Assembly (NCBI GenBank): GCA_002321395.1
Contig: DCMK01000054.1
Location: forward strand, 1 to 6,859
DNA length: 6,859 bases
From: Caryophanales bacterium UBA1624
GTDB lineage: Bacteria > Bacillota_I > Bacilli_A > RFN20 > CAG-826
Direction: 5' to 3'
The notes under the pieces were generated by a model. It was not told where the DNA came from. It saw only the letters and a program-made list of their open reading frames with translations, and searched no databases. Of the stretch, positions 1 to 5,473 are shown piece by piece. The translations under genes were made by a program, and so were the position numbers. Each line of letters opens with the position of its first letter. Position 1 is the first letter of the stretch.

Positions 1-279
1 GTAAAGGCCCTGTTTTTACCGTTTCACCGCGTTTTTGACGATTTTCGCAACAAAAAAGGATTCCCCATTTTTGAGAAAACAGCAAATCCATTTACGCTTT
101 TTGGCTATTTTTCATCGTTTTGTGACTAAGCAACACCACAGTCTCATCGCGCCATGAAGACGTAGATCTCTTTGACGTCGTAGTCGATCGTTCGGCAATG
201 TATCAGAATCTAGCTACGTAGAAGCGATATCCGTTCATGCTTTCTATGGAAGACAGTCTAGCCTTTTGGGTGGAGGCGC
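1..279. other. Non-coding stretch with phased T/A tracts
   Basis: I see no supported gene, RNA gene or terminator here. The first 121 bases are rich in short T or A runs. The runs at 13-17, 22-24, 32-36, 42-45 and 52-57, and again at 98-102, 108-112 and 118-121, recur about every 10 bases, which is the spacing expected for intrinsically curved DNA. Frame 1 on the plus strand is open from the left edge to a TAA at 127-129, and a minus-strand frame from an ATG at 89-91 is open to the left edge. Both are short, dominated by TTT/AAA codons unlike the GC-rich codons of neighbouring genes, and are not called. The rest (130-279) holds only scattered short frames. Base composition is visibly lower in GC than the feo and rnf regions. 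Confidence 0.5.
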
Positions 280-789
280 TCAGCAGGTGTACCAAACTTC
301 AAAGGTGAAATAGGCCGATTGCCCCGCTTTGGTGAAGAACATGAAAAAGTTGCAATCGCTGGAGTCGGTCTCCAAAGTGTCCGAGGACGCGGTCATCGTT
401 TGGCTGACCTTCGCGCTGAATTTGTTGAGGAACATATCGACGGGGTCAGGAGGATTTTGATAAGTGGGATTGAGGCAAGCAACCATCCCTGTCCCGGAGC
501 TAAGCCCGTTCACTTTGATTCTGCGGATTCCTTTCACAGGGCTTGAGGATACGTTATAGAGAGCATGCCAGGCGCCCGATAAGGCGAATTTATCCCCCGA
601 TGAATCATTCGCGCCCCCTCCTCCAAAGGAAATCGGGTTTCCTAAATCGGTGCTTCGAGAGGAATAGGAGAAGGTGGCGTGGTAAAGGCTTTCATCGGCC
701 TTCAAAGGATGGACCGAGGCGGATTGGATCAAAGGAAGGGCAAAAACGCATAAGGCAGAAAGAGAAAACAAAATCATGAATTTTTTCAT
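280..789 (-). CDS. Secreted protein of unknown function, 169 aa
   Basis: I do not recognise this protein. It starts with a clear export signal: a basic MKK end, then a hydrophobic core at about residues 4-21, with possible cleavage sites around residues 24-31. No membrane segment follows, so the mature chain of about 140 residues is probably released or held at the surface. It is rich in Ser, Gly and Thr, has a GGGG turn near residue 56, and has a beta-rich look with the segment GIRRIKVNGL at 87-96. Three cysteines remain after the signal (105, 146 and 169, the last residue), so at most one internal disulphide is likely. There is no lipobox; Cys14 lies inside the signal core without a lipobox context. 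The gene is monocistronic: there is no neighbour within 200 bases. Its promoter region contains a G9 run between -35 and -10 elements, which points to phase-variable expression. ATG at 789 is chosen because it begins the signal peptide. Confidence 0.7.
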   Translation of the reverse strand: MKKFMILFSLSALCVFALPLIQSASVHPLKADESLYHATFSYSSRSTDLGNPISFGGGGANDSSGDKFALSGAWHALYNVSSSPVKGIRRIKVNGLSSGTGMVACLNPTYQNPPDPVDMFLNKFSAKVSQTMTASSDTLETDSSDCNFFMFFTKAGQSAYFTFEVWYTC

Positions 790-795
790 GACCTG

Positions 796-821
796 ATTTT
801 ACCCCCCCCCGCATTTATCAA
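796..821 (-). promoter_or_regulatory. Putative promoter with G9 spacer, secreted-protein gene
   Basis: Read on the minus strand: TTGATA (821-816, five of six matches to the -35 consensus), then AATGC plus nine G (815-802), then TAAAAT (801-796, five of six matches to the -10 consensus), then six bases and the ATG at 789. The spacer is only 14 bases, three short of the optimal 17, so with nine G the promoter should be weak and with about eleven to thirteen G it should be strong. The -10 position would start the mRNA at the A of the ATG, giving a leaderless transcript. The hexamers are seen directly; promoter activity is inference. Confidence 0.45.
802..810. repeat. Mononucleotide tract C9 (G9 on the minus strand)
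   Basis: This is an uninterrupted run of nine C on the plus strand, the longest homopolymer in the window. It sits exactly between the -35-like and -10-like elements of the secreted-protein gene. Long G/C runs gain and lose bases by slipped-strand mispairing during replication, so its length would be expected to vary within a population. Confidence 0.9.
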
Positions 822-914
822 CCTTTTTAGCAGGGAAGGCGAAGGATTTTAAGGGCGATTCTTTTCAAAGCAGTCACCAACGCAAGGCTTTCCGACCCCC
901 GGCATCGCTCTTCA

Positions 915-953
915 TAAAGAACAAGAAAACCCCTCGCCTTTCGGGGAGGGGTT
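915..953 (-). terminator. Intrinsic terminator of the feo operon
   Basis: On the minus strand an eight-base stem AACCCCTC (953-946) pairs with GAGGGGTT (935-928) across a ten-base loop that can itself pair partly. It is followed at once by a U-rich stretch, TTCTTGTTCTTT (927-916). It lies about 65 bases past the stop of the last feo gene, with no other gene between. The plus-strand side lacks an immediate T-run, so it should act mainly on minus-strand transcripts. Confidence 0.8.
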
Positions 954-1017
954 CTCCTGGTTTTTGGAGATTTATTGAACGGTGGCTAGCCGATCAACGC
1001 ACATTTGCCTAGGAAGG

Positions 1018-1218
1018 CTAGGCTTTCCTCGCTTCCTTCTTGGCTTTCCTTTCCTGCTTCTTCTTTTCCTTGTAGAAGGCCTCGACCAATCTCGGGCCGG
1101 GGGCATCATCGCAAGGATTGATGGGCAGGTGATGGGCTTTCCGGTAGAGGTAGAGCAGAAGCATGGAAAGGAGGTAGGCGGAAGTGAGGACGATGACGAC
1201 TATCTCAATCCAGCTCAT
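1018..1218 (-). CDS. FeoB-associated small membrane protein, 66 aa
   Basis: This is a single-span membrane protein: hydrophobic residues about 4-25, then YRKAHH, then a basic cytoplasmic tail with the segment RLVEAFYKEKKK (43-54) and a Lys/Arg/Ala-rich end. Position after feoB, size and topology match the small FeoB-associated cysteine-rich membrane proteins of Firmicutes, whose role is not settled; they have been suggested to assist or regulate FeoB. Those usually carry two or more cysteines in a short CxxC-like patch between the membrane span and the RLV..Y segment. Here only Cys36 (NPCDD) is left. The start at 1218 is supported by a good Shine-Dalgarno AAGGAG (1233-1228) that lies inside the last codons of feoB, nine bases before the ATG, so translation is probably coupled. 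It is the last gene of the feo operon, followed by the terminator near 928-953. Confidence 0.75.
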   Translation of the reverse strand: MSWIEIVVIVLTSAYLLSMLLLYLYRKAHHLPINPCDDAPGPRLVEAFYKEKKKQERKAKKEARKA

Positions 1219-1224
1219 TGGGGA

Positions 1225-3528
1225 TTACTCCTTCTGAGCGGCGGCCTCTTTCTTCCCTTTCCAGTTGGAATAGAGGAAGGCGAGGACGAAGAGCAAGGCG
1301 ATGACCGGCAAGCTGATCGCGAGGGTCCAGACCCAGCGGATGGTCACGTAGGTGAGGCATCCCATCAGGTAGGAGCAAACGATCCAGAAGGCGACGGTCC
1401 CGAGGTAATATTTGCCTTTCCCGAGCTCCGCTTTGGCGGTGGCGACGGAGGCGAAGCAAGGAATGGTCGTCATGTTGAACACGGCGAAGGCAGACAAGGC
1501 AGCGGCGATGTCGAGGGAGGAATGGCCCTCGAAGGAAGCGGCGACGACTCCGGAGAAGCCTTTGGTCCCGATGACGGTGGCCAAGCTCTCGACGGTCGAA
1601 GTGACGCTCTCCTTGGCGACGATGCCTTGGATGGAGGCGACGGAGAAGATCCAGCTGTTCTGGATTTGGACGCCGAATCCCATCGGGGTGAAGATCGGGG
1701 CGATGAGCATGCCAAGGTTCGCCAAGATGGAATCCTTTTCGGTCAGCCCAAGGGCCTTATCGGCGCTGGGGATGAAGGTCCAATCCCAGGTGAAGTTGGC
1801 GAAGAACCAAACGACGATGGTGGAGACCAAGATGATGGTGAACGCCTTTTGGATGAAGTGCTTGCCTTTGTCCCAGAGGTGGATCAGAAGCGATTTCGGC
1901 TGGGGCAAATGGTAGGCGGGGAGCTCCATGATGAAGGGTGGGACCTTCTCGCGGAGGGTCGTGTGGTTCATCAGGATGACCGAGGCGATCGCGACGACGA
2001 CGCCGAAGACGTAAACCAAGAAGGTGAATAGGCCCTGATCAATCCCGGCCGCTGCGGCGACGGCCGCGGCGATGAGGGTAAGGAATTCGGCTTTCGCCCC
2101 GCAGCTAAAGAAGGGGATGACGCGGATGGTCTTGACCCTTTCTTTGTCGGAGGCGAGGGTGCGGGTATTGATCATGGCCGGAACGCCGCATCCGAAGCCC
2201 ATGACCATCGGGAGGAAGGCCCTCCCGGAAACGCCGAAGCGGCGGAACAAACGGTCGAGGACGAAGGCGATTCGGGCCATGTAGCCGGAATCTTCCAAGA
2301 TGGCGAAGAAGCCGAAGAGGATGAGGATCTGCGGGACGAAGCCCAGGACGGCGGAGACGCCGCCGTAGACGCCTTCATAGAGGAAGCCGATGACCCATTC
2401 CGGAGCGTTCCAGACGATCAGCAGCTCTTTGAAGCCGAGGCCGATGAGGCCCAGGATGCCGGTTTCGCTGTCCCCGGCCAAGACGTGGAAGAATTCGCCG
2501 ATCGAATTGATCCCGTCCTCGGTCCAAAATAGCCCAGCGAAGGGGCGGAACTCCTCCCCGCCGACGTTCAAGGTGAGGTAGCCTTGGTAGCCTTCCCCGA
2601 AGGGCACCCCCATCGCGCCGAGGTAGAAGAGGTCGGCCGCGAAGGTGAAGTGGAAGATGAGGAAGAGGATGACGATCATGATCGGGAAGGCCGCCCAGCG
2701 GTTGGTGAGGACCTTATCGATGCGGTCGGAGAGGGAGAGCTTCTCCTTCTCCTGCTTCACCGCGCCCTGGACGATCTTCTCGCAGAGGGGGGTGAGGTAT
2801 TGGTAGCGCGCATCGGCGATTTCCGCCTCGTAGTCCTTGCCTTCCTTTTCGCAGAGGGCGAGGACTTTCTTGTATTCTTCCGGGTGCTCCTTGGCCTCGA
2901 TGTCGTCTTTTTCAAGGGCCTTGGTGGCGTGGAACAAAGGCGAGGAGACGCCGCTTTCTTCGTAAAGGGATCTAGCCTGGCTCAGGATTTCGTCTTGCTT
3001 CAGGACGGAAACGCCTTTGCGGGGCGTTTTGCTGGCTTTTTGGGCCGCTTTCATCAAATCCTCAAGCCCTTTCTGACGAAGGGCCGAGATGCCGAGCACC
3101 GGGACGTTCAGGACCTTGGAAAGGCCTTGGAGGTCGATGCTCTGCCCGTTTTCGGCGACGGTGTCCATCATGTTGACCGCCACCACCACCGGCACGTCCA
3201 TCTCCATGATCTGGGTGGTCATGTAGAGGTTGCGCTCAAGGTTGGTGCCGTCGAGGACGTTGATCACGACGTCGGGCTTTTCGTTGAGGATGTAGTTCCG
3301 AGAGATGACTTCTTCGGGGGTATACGGAGAAAGAGAGTAGATGCCGGGGAGGTCGACGATCTCGATGCCCTCCTCTTTGTTCTTCTTCCCTTTGAAATAG
3401 AAGGTCCCGCTGCGTTTTTCAACGGTGACGCCCGGCCAGTTCCCCACATAGGCGGTCGAGCCGGTCAGGGAGTTGAACAGGGTGGTTTTCCCGCAGTTGG
3501 GGTTGCCGGCCAATGCGACTTTGATCAT
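1225..3528 (-). CDS. feoB: Ferrous iron transporter B (FeoB)
   Basis: This is the inner-membrane Fe(II) importer with a cytoplasmic G-protein domain, 767 residues, within the usual FeoB range. The G motifs are all present: GNPNCGKT (8-15), GVT with Thr35, DLPG (59-62), NMMD (119-122) and SAL (148-150). A helical spacer (about 170-270), rich in Lys and Glu, leads to the membrane part. Membrane motifs include the first gate GFGCGVP (444-450, Cys447), the second gate PFFSCGAK (472-479, Cys476), AKESVTSTV (639-647) and TIPCFASVATAKAELG (688-703, Cys691). After the second gate cysteine the family often has Leu-Pro, whereas here Ala-Glu-Phe follows (480-482). The chain ends with a short charged tail and no fused FeoC or FeoA domain. 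ATG at 3528 overlaps the feoA stop by four bases (ATGA), so the two are translationally coupled. It is the third gene of the operon. Confidence 0.98.
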   Translation of the reverse strand: MIKVALAGNPNCGKTTLFNSLTGSTAYVGNWPGVTVEKRSGTFYFKGKKNKEEGIEIVDLPGIYSLSPYTPEEVISRNYILNEKPDVVINVLDGTNLERNLYMTTQIMEMDVPVVVAVNMMDTVAENGQSIDLQGLSKVLNVPVLGISALRQKGLEDLMKAAQKASKTPRKGVSVLKQDEILSQARSLYEESGVSSPLFHATKALEKDDIEAKEHPEEYKKVLALCEKEGKDYEAEIADARYQYLTPLCEKIVQGAVKQEKEKLSLSDRIDKVLTNRWAAFPIMIVILFLIFHFTFAADLFYLGAMGVPFGEGYQGYLTLNVGGEEFRPFAGLFWTEDGINSIGEFFHVLAGDSETGILGLIGLGFKELLIVWNAPEWVIGFLYEGVYGGVSAVLGFVPQILILFGFFAILEDSGYMARIAFVLDRLFRRFGVSGRAFLPMVMGFGCGVPAMINTRTLASDKERVKTIRVIPFFSCGAKAEFLTLIAAAVAAAAGIDQGLFTFLVYVFGVVVAIASVILMNHTTLREKVPPFIMELPAYHLPQPKSLLIHLWDKGKHFIQKAFTIILVSTIVVWFFANFTWDWTFIPSADKALGLTEKDSILANLGMLIAPIFTPMGFGVQIQNSWIFSVASIQGIVAKESVTSTVESLATVIGTKGFSGVVAASFEGHSSLDIAAALSAFAVFNMTTIPCFASVATAKAELGKGKYYLGTVAFWIVCSYLMGCLTYVTIRWVWTLAISLPVIALLFVLAFLYSNWKGKKEAAAQKE

Positions 3529-3764
3529 TTGCTTCCTTCCTCCAATTCTTCCACTTCCACGAAGCTCGCCTCCGATTTGCGGAGGGAGAGCTCATATCCG
3601 CGGAGAGTGACTTCCAAGGGATCGCCCAAGGGGGCCTTCTTCCGCAGGTAGATCTCCGCCCCGGGCGTGATGCCCATGTCGAAGATGCGCCGACGGATCT
3701 TCCCTTCCCCGCTGATTTTCTTGACCAAGCAAGAAGAGCCAACGGGCAATTCGTTCAGAGTCAT
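3525..3764 (-). CDS. feoA: FeoA-family protein, second copy (feoB-proximal)
   Basis: This is a small cytoplasmic SH3-like FeoA protein of 79 residues, thought to interact with FeoB and support its activity. The family core is clear: VGSSCLVKKI near the N-terminus, RRRIFDMGITPGAEI (about 24-38), then APLGDPLEVTLRGYELSLRKSEA (about 44-66). This canonical form lies directly before feoB and shares the four-base ATGA with it. The ATG at 3764 is chosen because the FeoA domain begins there (MTLNELPVG) and AAGGAAAGG lies just upstream. The frame stays open to an ATG at 3854, but that extension would run antisense-like through the other feoA in a different frame. It is 17 bases downstream of the first feoA stop. 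Confidence 0.95.
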   Translation of the reverse strand: MTLNELPVGSSCLVKKISGEGKIRRRIFDMGITPGAEIYLRKKAPLGDPLEVTLRGYELSLRKSEASFVEVEELEEGSK

Positions 3765-3781
3765 AGGATGTTTTCCTTTCC

Positions 3782-4000
3782 TTAGGCTACCGCGACCATG
3801 ATGGACATCGACACTTTGTGATCCAGGCCGAGGCGGGATTCCTTGACGAGGCAAATCGCCGCTCCGTTGGCGTCGTCCAGCAGGCGGATGAGGCCGCCTT
3901 CCACGATGCCCAAAGAGGCGAGGTGCTTGTTCACTTTGGCTTCCCCTCTCACGGAGAGGATCCGGAGGTCTGTGTCTTTTGGCGCGAATAGCAATGGCAT
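3782..4000 (-). CDS. feoA: FeoA-family protein, first copy
   Basis: This 72-residue FeoA-like protein opens the operon. Visible family signature: KHLASLGIVEGGLI (about 25-38), a short turn DDANGA, then VKESRLGLDHKVSMSIMV (about 52-69), which matches the common FeoA ending with RLGLD and a closing beta strand. It is more divergent than the second copy: the N-terminal strand (MPLLFAPKD) replaces the usual polar L..L..G start. Two FeoA proteins encoded in tandem are common in Firmicutes feo operons and may form different contacts with FeoB; that role is inference. The start at 4000 has no strong Shine-Dalgarno; AGGT lies about 11 bases before it. Upstream is an AT-rich regulatory stretch shared with the divergent gene at 4131. 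Confidence 0.93.
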   Translation of the reverse strand: MPLLFAPKDTDLRILSVRGEAKVNKHLASLGIVEGGLIRLLDDANGAAICLVKESRLGLDHKVSMSIMVAVA

Positions 4001-4012
4001 AACGTTGGTACC

Positions 4013-4025
4013 TGGTTGTTAACCA
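4013..4025. promoter_or_regulatory. Palindrome in the feo leader, candidate operator
   Basis: TGGTT (4013-4017) and AACCA (4021-4025) form a perfect inverted repeat around three bases. An outer pair, TTGGT (4005-4009) and ACCAA (4022-4026), can compete with it. A related unit TTAAC(C/T)A(A/G)G occurs twice as a direct repeat, at 4019-4027 and 4044-4052, flanking the -10-like element. This placement over the expected transcription start would suit an iron- or manganese-sensing repressor of the DtxR or Fur type. I do not see a clear match to a known box of either family, so the regulator is unknown. Confidence 0.3.
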
Positions 4026-4033
4026 AGCATAAG

Positions 4034-4062
4034 TTTATACATCTTAACTAGGCTTGCAACAC
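4034..4062 (-). promoter_or_regulatory. Putative promoter of the feo operon
   Basis: TATAAA (4039-4034 on the minus strand), preceded directly by TG, is a good -10 candidate. The -35 is unclear: TTGCAA (4059-4054) matches better but leaves a spacer of 14, and GTGTTG (4062-4057) gives a spacer of 17 but matches poorly. The region 4001-4080 is strongly AT-rich compared with the genes. Transcription would start near 4027, inside or beside the palindrome, giving a leader of about 27 bases before feoA. A weak -35 fits a regulated promoter, but this is inference. Confidence 0.4.
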
Positions 4063-4114
4063 TTTTTGTTAATATTTTATAACTCCTCTTCCCCGTTCCT
4101 TCTTCTTCCGGCTT

Positions 4115-4123
4115 TGCTAAAAT
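4115..4123 (+). promoter_or_regulatory. Extended -10 promoter of the divergent gene
   Basis: TGCTAAAAT (4115-4123) is an extended -10 element: TG, one base, then TAAAAT with five of six consensus matches. Seven bases separate it from the ATG at 4131, so the mRNA would start at or one base before that codon. No convincing -35 (GTTCCT at 4095-4100) is present, which extended -10 promoters can tolerate. No Shine-Dalgarno precedes either possible ATG, consistent with a leaderless message. Confidence 0.45.
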
Positions 4124-4130
4124 GGGCTCC

Positions 4131-4541
4131 ATGGAACCCCTTCAGCTAGCCTATTTGCAAAAAGACCGCCCCATCGCGGAGACGATCGCCCTATCTCTAT
4201 CCGAAGAAGGGTTCGAAGTGACTTTGGTCCAAAAAAGCGTCGACCCGGGCAAGATCGTCTTGGTGCTCCTGAATGAAGGCAGCACCGCAAAGGAGCTGTA
4301 TTCCTCCTTCCCGTGGCTGCAAGAGCAAAACGCCTTCTCCTCCTACCGGGGCTTCCGCTTGATGCCTTTGTTCGCCTACGATTCCGGCAAAGAGGATCCG
4401 GAAGCGATCTTCGAGGGGGCGTTCGGAGAGATGATGGAAGAGGTCTTCTCGGGCGAGTTCAAGCCCTTCGGCTGGGATTTGAGTCAAAAGAAGATGAGCC
4501 CGGAATTCCTCCGCGTTTTGAAGGAAAGCTACTCCGAATAA
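4131..4541 (+). CDS. Unrecognised cytoplasmic protein, 136 aa
   Basis: I do not recognise this protein with confidence. It has no signal peptide or membrane span. The N-terminal half alternates strands and helices: LQLAYLQKD (4-12), a helix IAETIALSLSEEGF, a strand EVTLV, then a strand KIVLVLL, and a helix TAKELYSSFPWLQEQ. This order is faintly reminiscent of a TIR or other flavodoxin-like fold, but the diagnostic residues are not clear, so this is only a suggestion. The C-terminal half is acidic and helical, then ends with a FGWDLSQKKMSPEF segment. The start at 4131 (MEPLQL) is preferred over the in-frame ATG at 4122, three codons earlier, because the latter lies inside the -10 element. It is divergent from feo and convergent with the Gx gene, with only three bases between the two stop codons and no visible terminator. 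Confidence 0.75.
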   Translation: MEPLQLAYLQKDRPIAETIALSLSEEGFEVTLVQKSVDPGKIVLVLLNEGSTAKELYSSFPWLQEQNAFSSYRGFRLMPLFAYDSGKEDPEAIFEGAFGEMMEEVFSGEFKPFGWDLSQKKMSPEFLRVLKESYSE

Positions 4542-4544
4542 AGG

Positions 4545-5078
4545 CTAAAATCCGTGGTTCTCCTTGATGCGGGAGATGATCTTCGTCGCGCGGATGCGAT
4601 TGACCAGAAGTCCCATCAAAACCCCCGTGAGGAGGGAGATGGGCAAAAGGAAGCAATAATAATAGAAGACGCCCGGGGTGGAGAGGATCAAAGCCCCGAC
4701 GGCGACTTGGGCGAAGCTGTGGAGGACCGACCCGACCGCGGACACCCCCACTTCGGTGAAGATTTTGAATTTGTACAAAGAAGCCATCGCGGCGAAGGAA
4801 AGGATGGCGCCCGCAAGCGACATCCAAAAGCCCATCTGCAGGAAGCTGCCGCGGAGCAGGTTCACCAGCAGCACCTTGGCCAGGTCCAAGAAGAGGGCCT
4901 CGAAGAAGCCGAGCTCATAAAGGCAAAGCAAAACCAGGAGATTGGCCAGCCCAAGCCTCACCCCGCCCACCGGGCCCAAAGGGGGCAGGAAGCTTTCGGC
5001 AACGCCCAAAGCAACCGCCAAGGCGAGCAGGATGGCCATCAAGGTCATTTTGTAGATGTTCCAAGGTCTTTTCTTCAT
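4545..5078 (-). CDS. Gx transporter family membrane protein (EetB-like)
   Basis: This is a polytopic membrane protein of 177 residues with about six hydrophobic segments (roughly 12-30, 42-58, 62-77, 84-101, 111-133, 136-158). The family signature is visible: GPVGGVRLGLANLLVLLCLYELG (35-57) followed by a conserved-looking KVLLVNLLRGSF (68-79). Databases label this family Gx transporter or, misleadingly, heptaprenyl diphosphate synthase component I; it resembles the substrate-binding membrane subunits of ECF vitamin transporters. In Firmicutes it commonly travels with a NusG-II protein and ApbE, and this pair corresponds, as I recall, to EetB and EetA of extracellular electron transfer loci. 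ATG at 5078 overlaps the previous stop by four bases (ATGA), which fixes the start; the frame also continues upstream to an ATG at 5543, but that stretch is out of frame with the real upstream gene. It is the last gene of the operon. Confidence 0.85.
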   Translation of the reverse strand: MKKRPWNIYKMTLMAILLALAVALGVAESFLPPLGPVGGVRLGLANLLVLLCLYELGFFEALFLDLAKVLLVNLLRGSFLQMGFWMSLAGAILSFAAMASLYKFKIFTEVGVSAVGSVLHSFAQVAVGALILSTPGVFYYYCFLLPISLLTGVLMGLLVNRIRATKIISRIKENHGF

Positions 5079-5473
5079 AGGATGATGTCGGCCCCCGCAT
5101 CCCCTAAGATGGTGATGACGATGTGATTGGCGGCGCAGACGATGGGCCTGCCCGGCTCGGAGATCCAGCCCTGATGGACGCAGTATTGCGAGGGGCAGGA
5201 GGAGGAAAGGACGCAGATCGCGTTCTTTTTGACGCCGATCTCCATTTCCCCGATCTTCCCTTGGATGAAGAAAGACTTCACCTCTTCGCCATAGCCGGAC
5301 AAGTCGATCAGGCCGTTTTCCTTTAGGCGCTCCCCATCGAGGGTGATCTCCGCTTGAAGCGAGGAATAATCCCCTTTGGGCAAAGCCGCGTAAAGGGCCA
5401 AGGACAAAGAAAGGGCGGACAGGGAGGAGATCAAAATCACGTCGCCCAGGTGCTTCTTCCAAAAAGGGGTCAT
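5075..5473 (-). CDS. NusG domain II-containing membrane protein (EetA-like)
   Basis: This 132-residue protein has one N-terminal membrane anchor (about 11-30) and an extracytoplasmic NusG-II domain; it is not the transcription factor NusG. The domain carries four cysteines: ICVLSSSC (Cys87, Cys93), SQYCVHQGWI (Cys98) and PIVCAANHIVI (Cys113). C..hQGWI and pIVCaaN are the hallmark of the family, in which the cysteines may bind a metal, a cluster or form disulphides. Such proteins recur next to ApbE, Gx proteins and Rnf genes, and the EetA protein of Gram-positive extracellular electron transfer is, as I recall, of this kind. The start at 5473 overlaps the apbE stop by four bases (ATGA), and its own stop overlaps the next start in the same way, so all three genes should be translated in step. 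A redox role at the outer membrane face is inference. Confidence 0.88.
   Translation of the reverse strand: MTPFWKKHLGDVILISSLSALSLSLALYAALPKGDYSSLQAEITLDGERLKENGLIDLSGYGEEVKSFFIQGKIGEMEIGVKKNAICVLSSSCPSQYCVHQGWISEPGRPIVCAANHIVITILGDAGADIIL

Noticed and set aside
1..129. Plus-strand frame open from the left edge to TAA at 127-129
   Set aside because: Only 42 codons, very rich in TTT, codon use unlike neighbours and explained by the phased T-tracts; it cannot be distinguished from chance without sequence to the left.
140..205. Short minus-strand frame with a protein-like end (IDYDVKEIYVFMAR) before a TGA
   Set aside because: Only about 21 codons between stops, with an equally good frame on the opposite strand; it may be a gene remnant but nothing supports it.
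953..970. Small hairpin TCTCC/GGAGA beside the feo terminator
   Set aside because: Five-base stem with a T-rich loop and no clear U-tract; the adjacent eight-base stem explains termination.
982..2031. Open frame of 349 codons on the plus strand, opposite feoB
   Set aside because: It is highly acidic and Gly/Asp-rich with no domain, the mirror of the GC-rich third positions of feoB; feoB has all family motifs in the opposite strand.
2584..3651. Open frame of 355 codons on the plus strand, opposite feoB and feoA
   Set aside because: Low-complexity Val/Asp/Phe/Leu/His composition, antisense to the G-domain of feoB, no initiation signal.
3765..3854. Longer start for the second feoA at 3854
   Set aside because: It would run through the end of the first feoA in another frame; the FeoA domain and a Shine-Dalgarno-like sequence support 3764.
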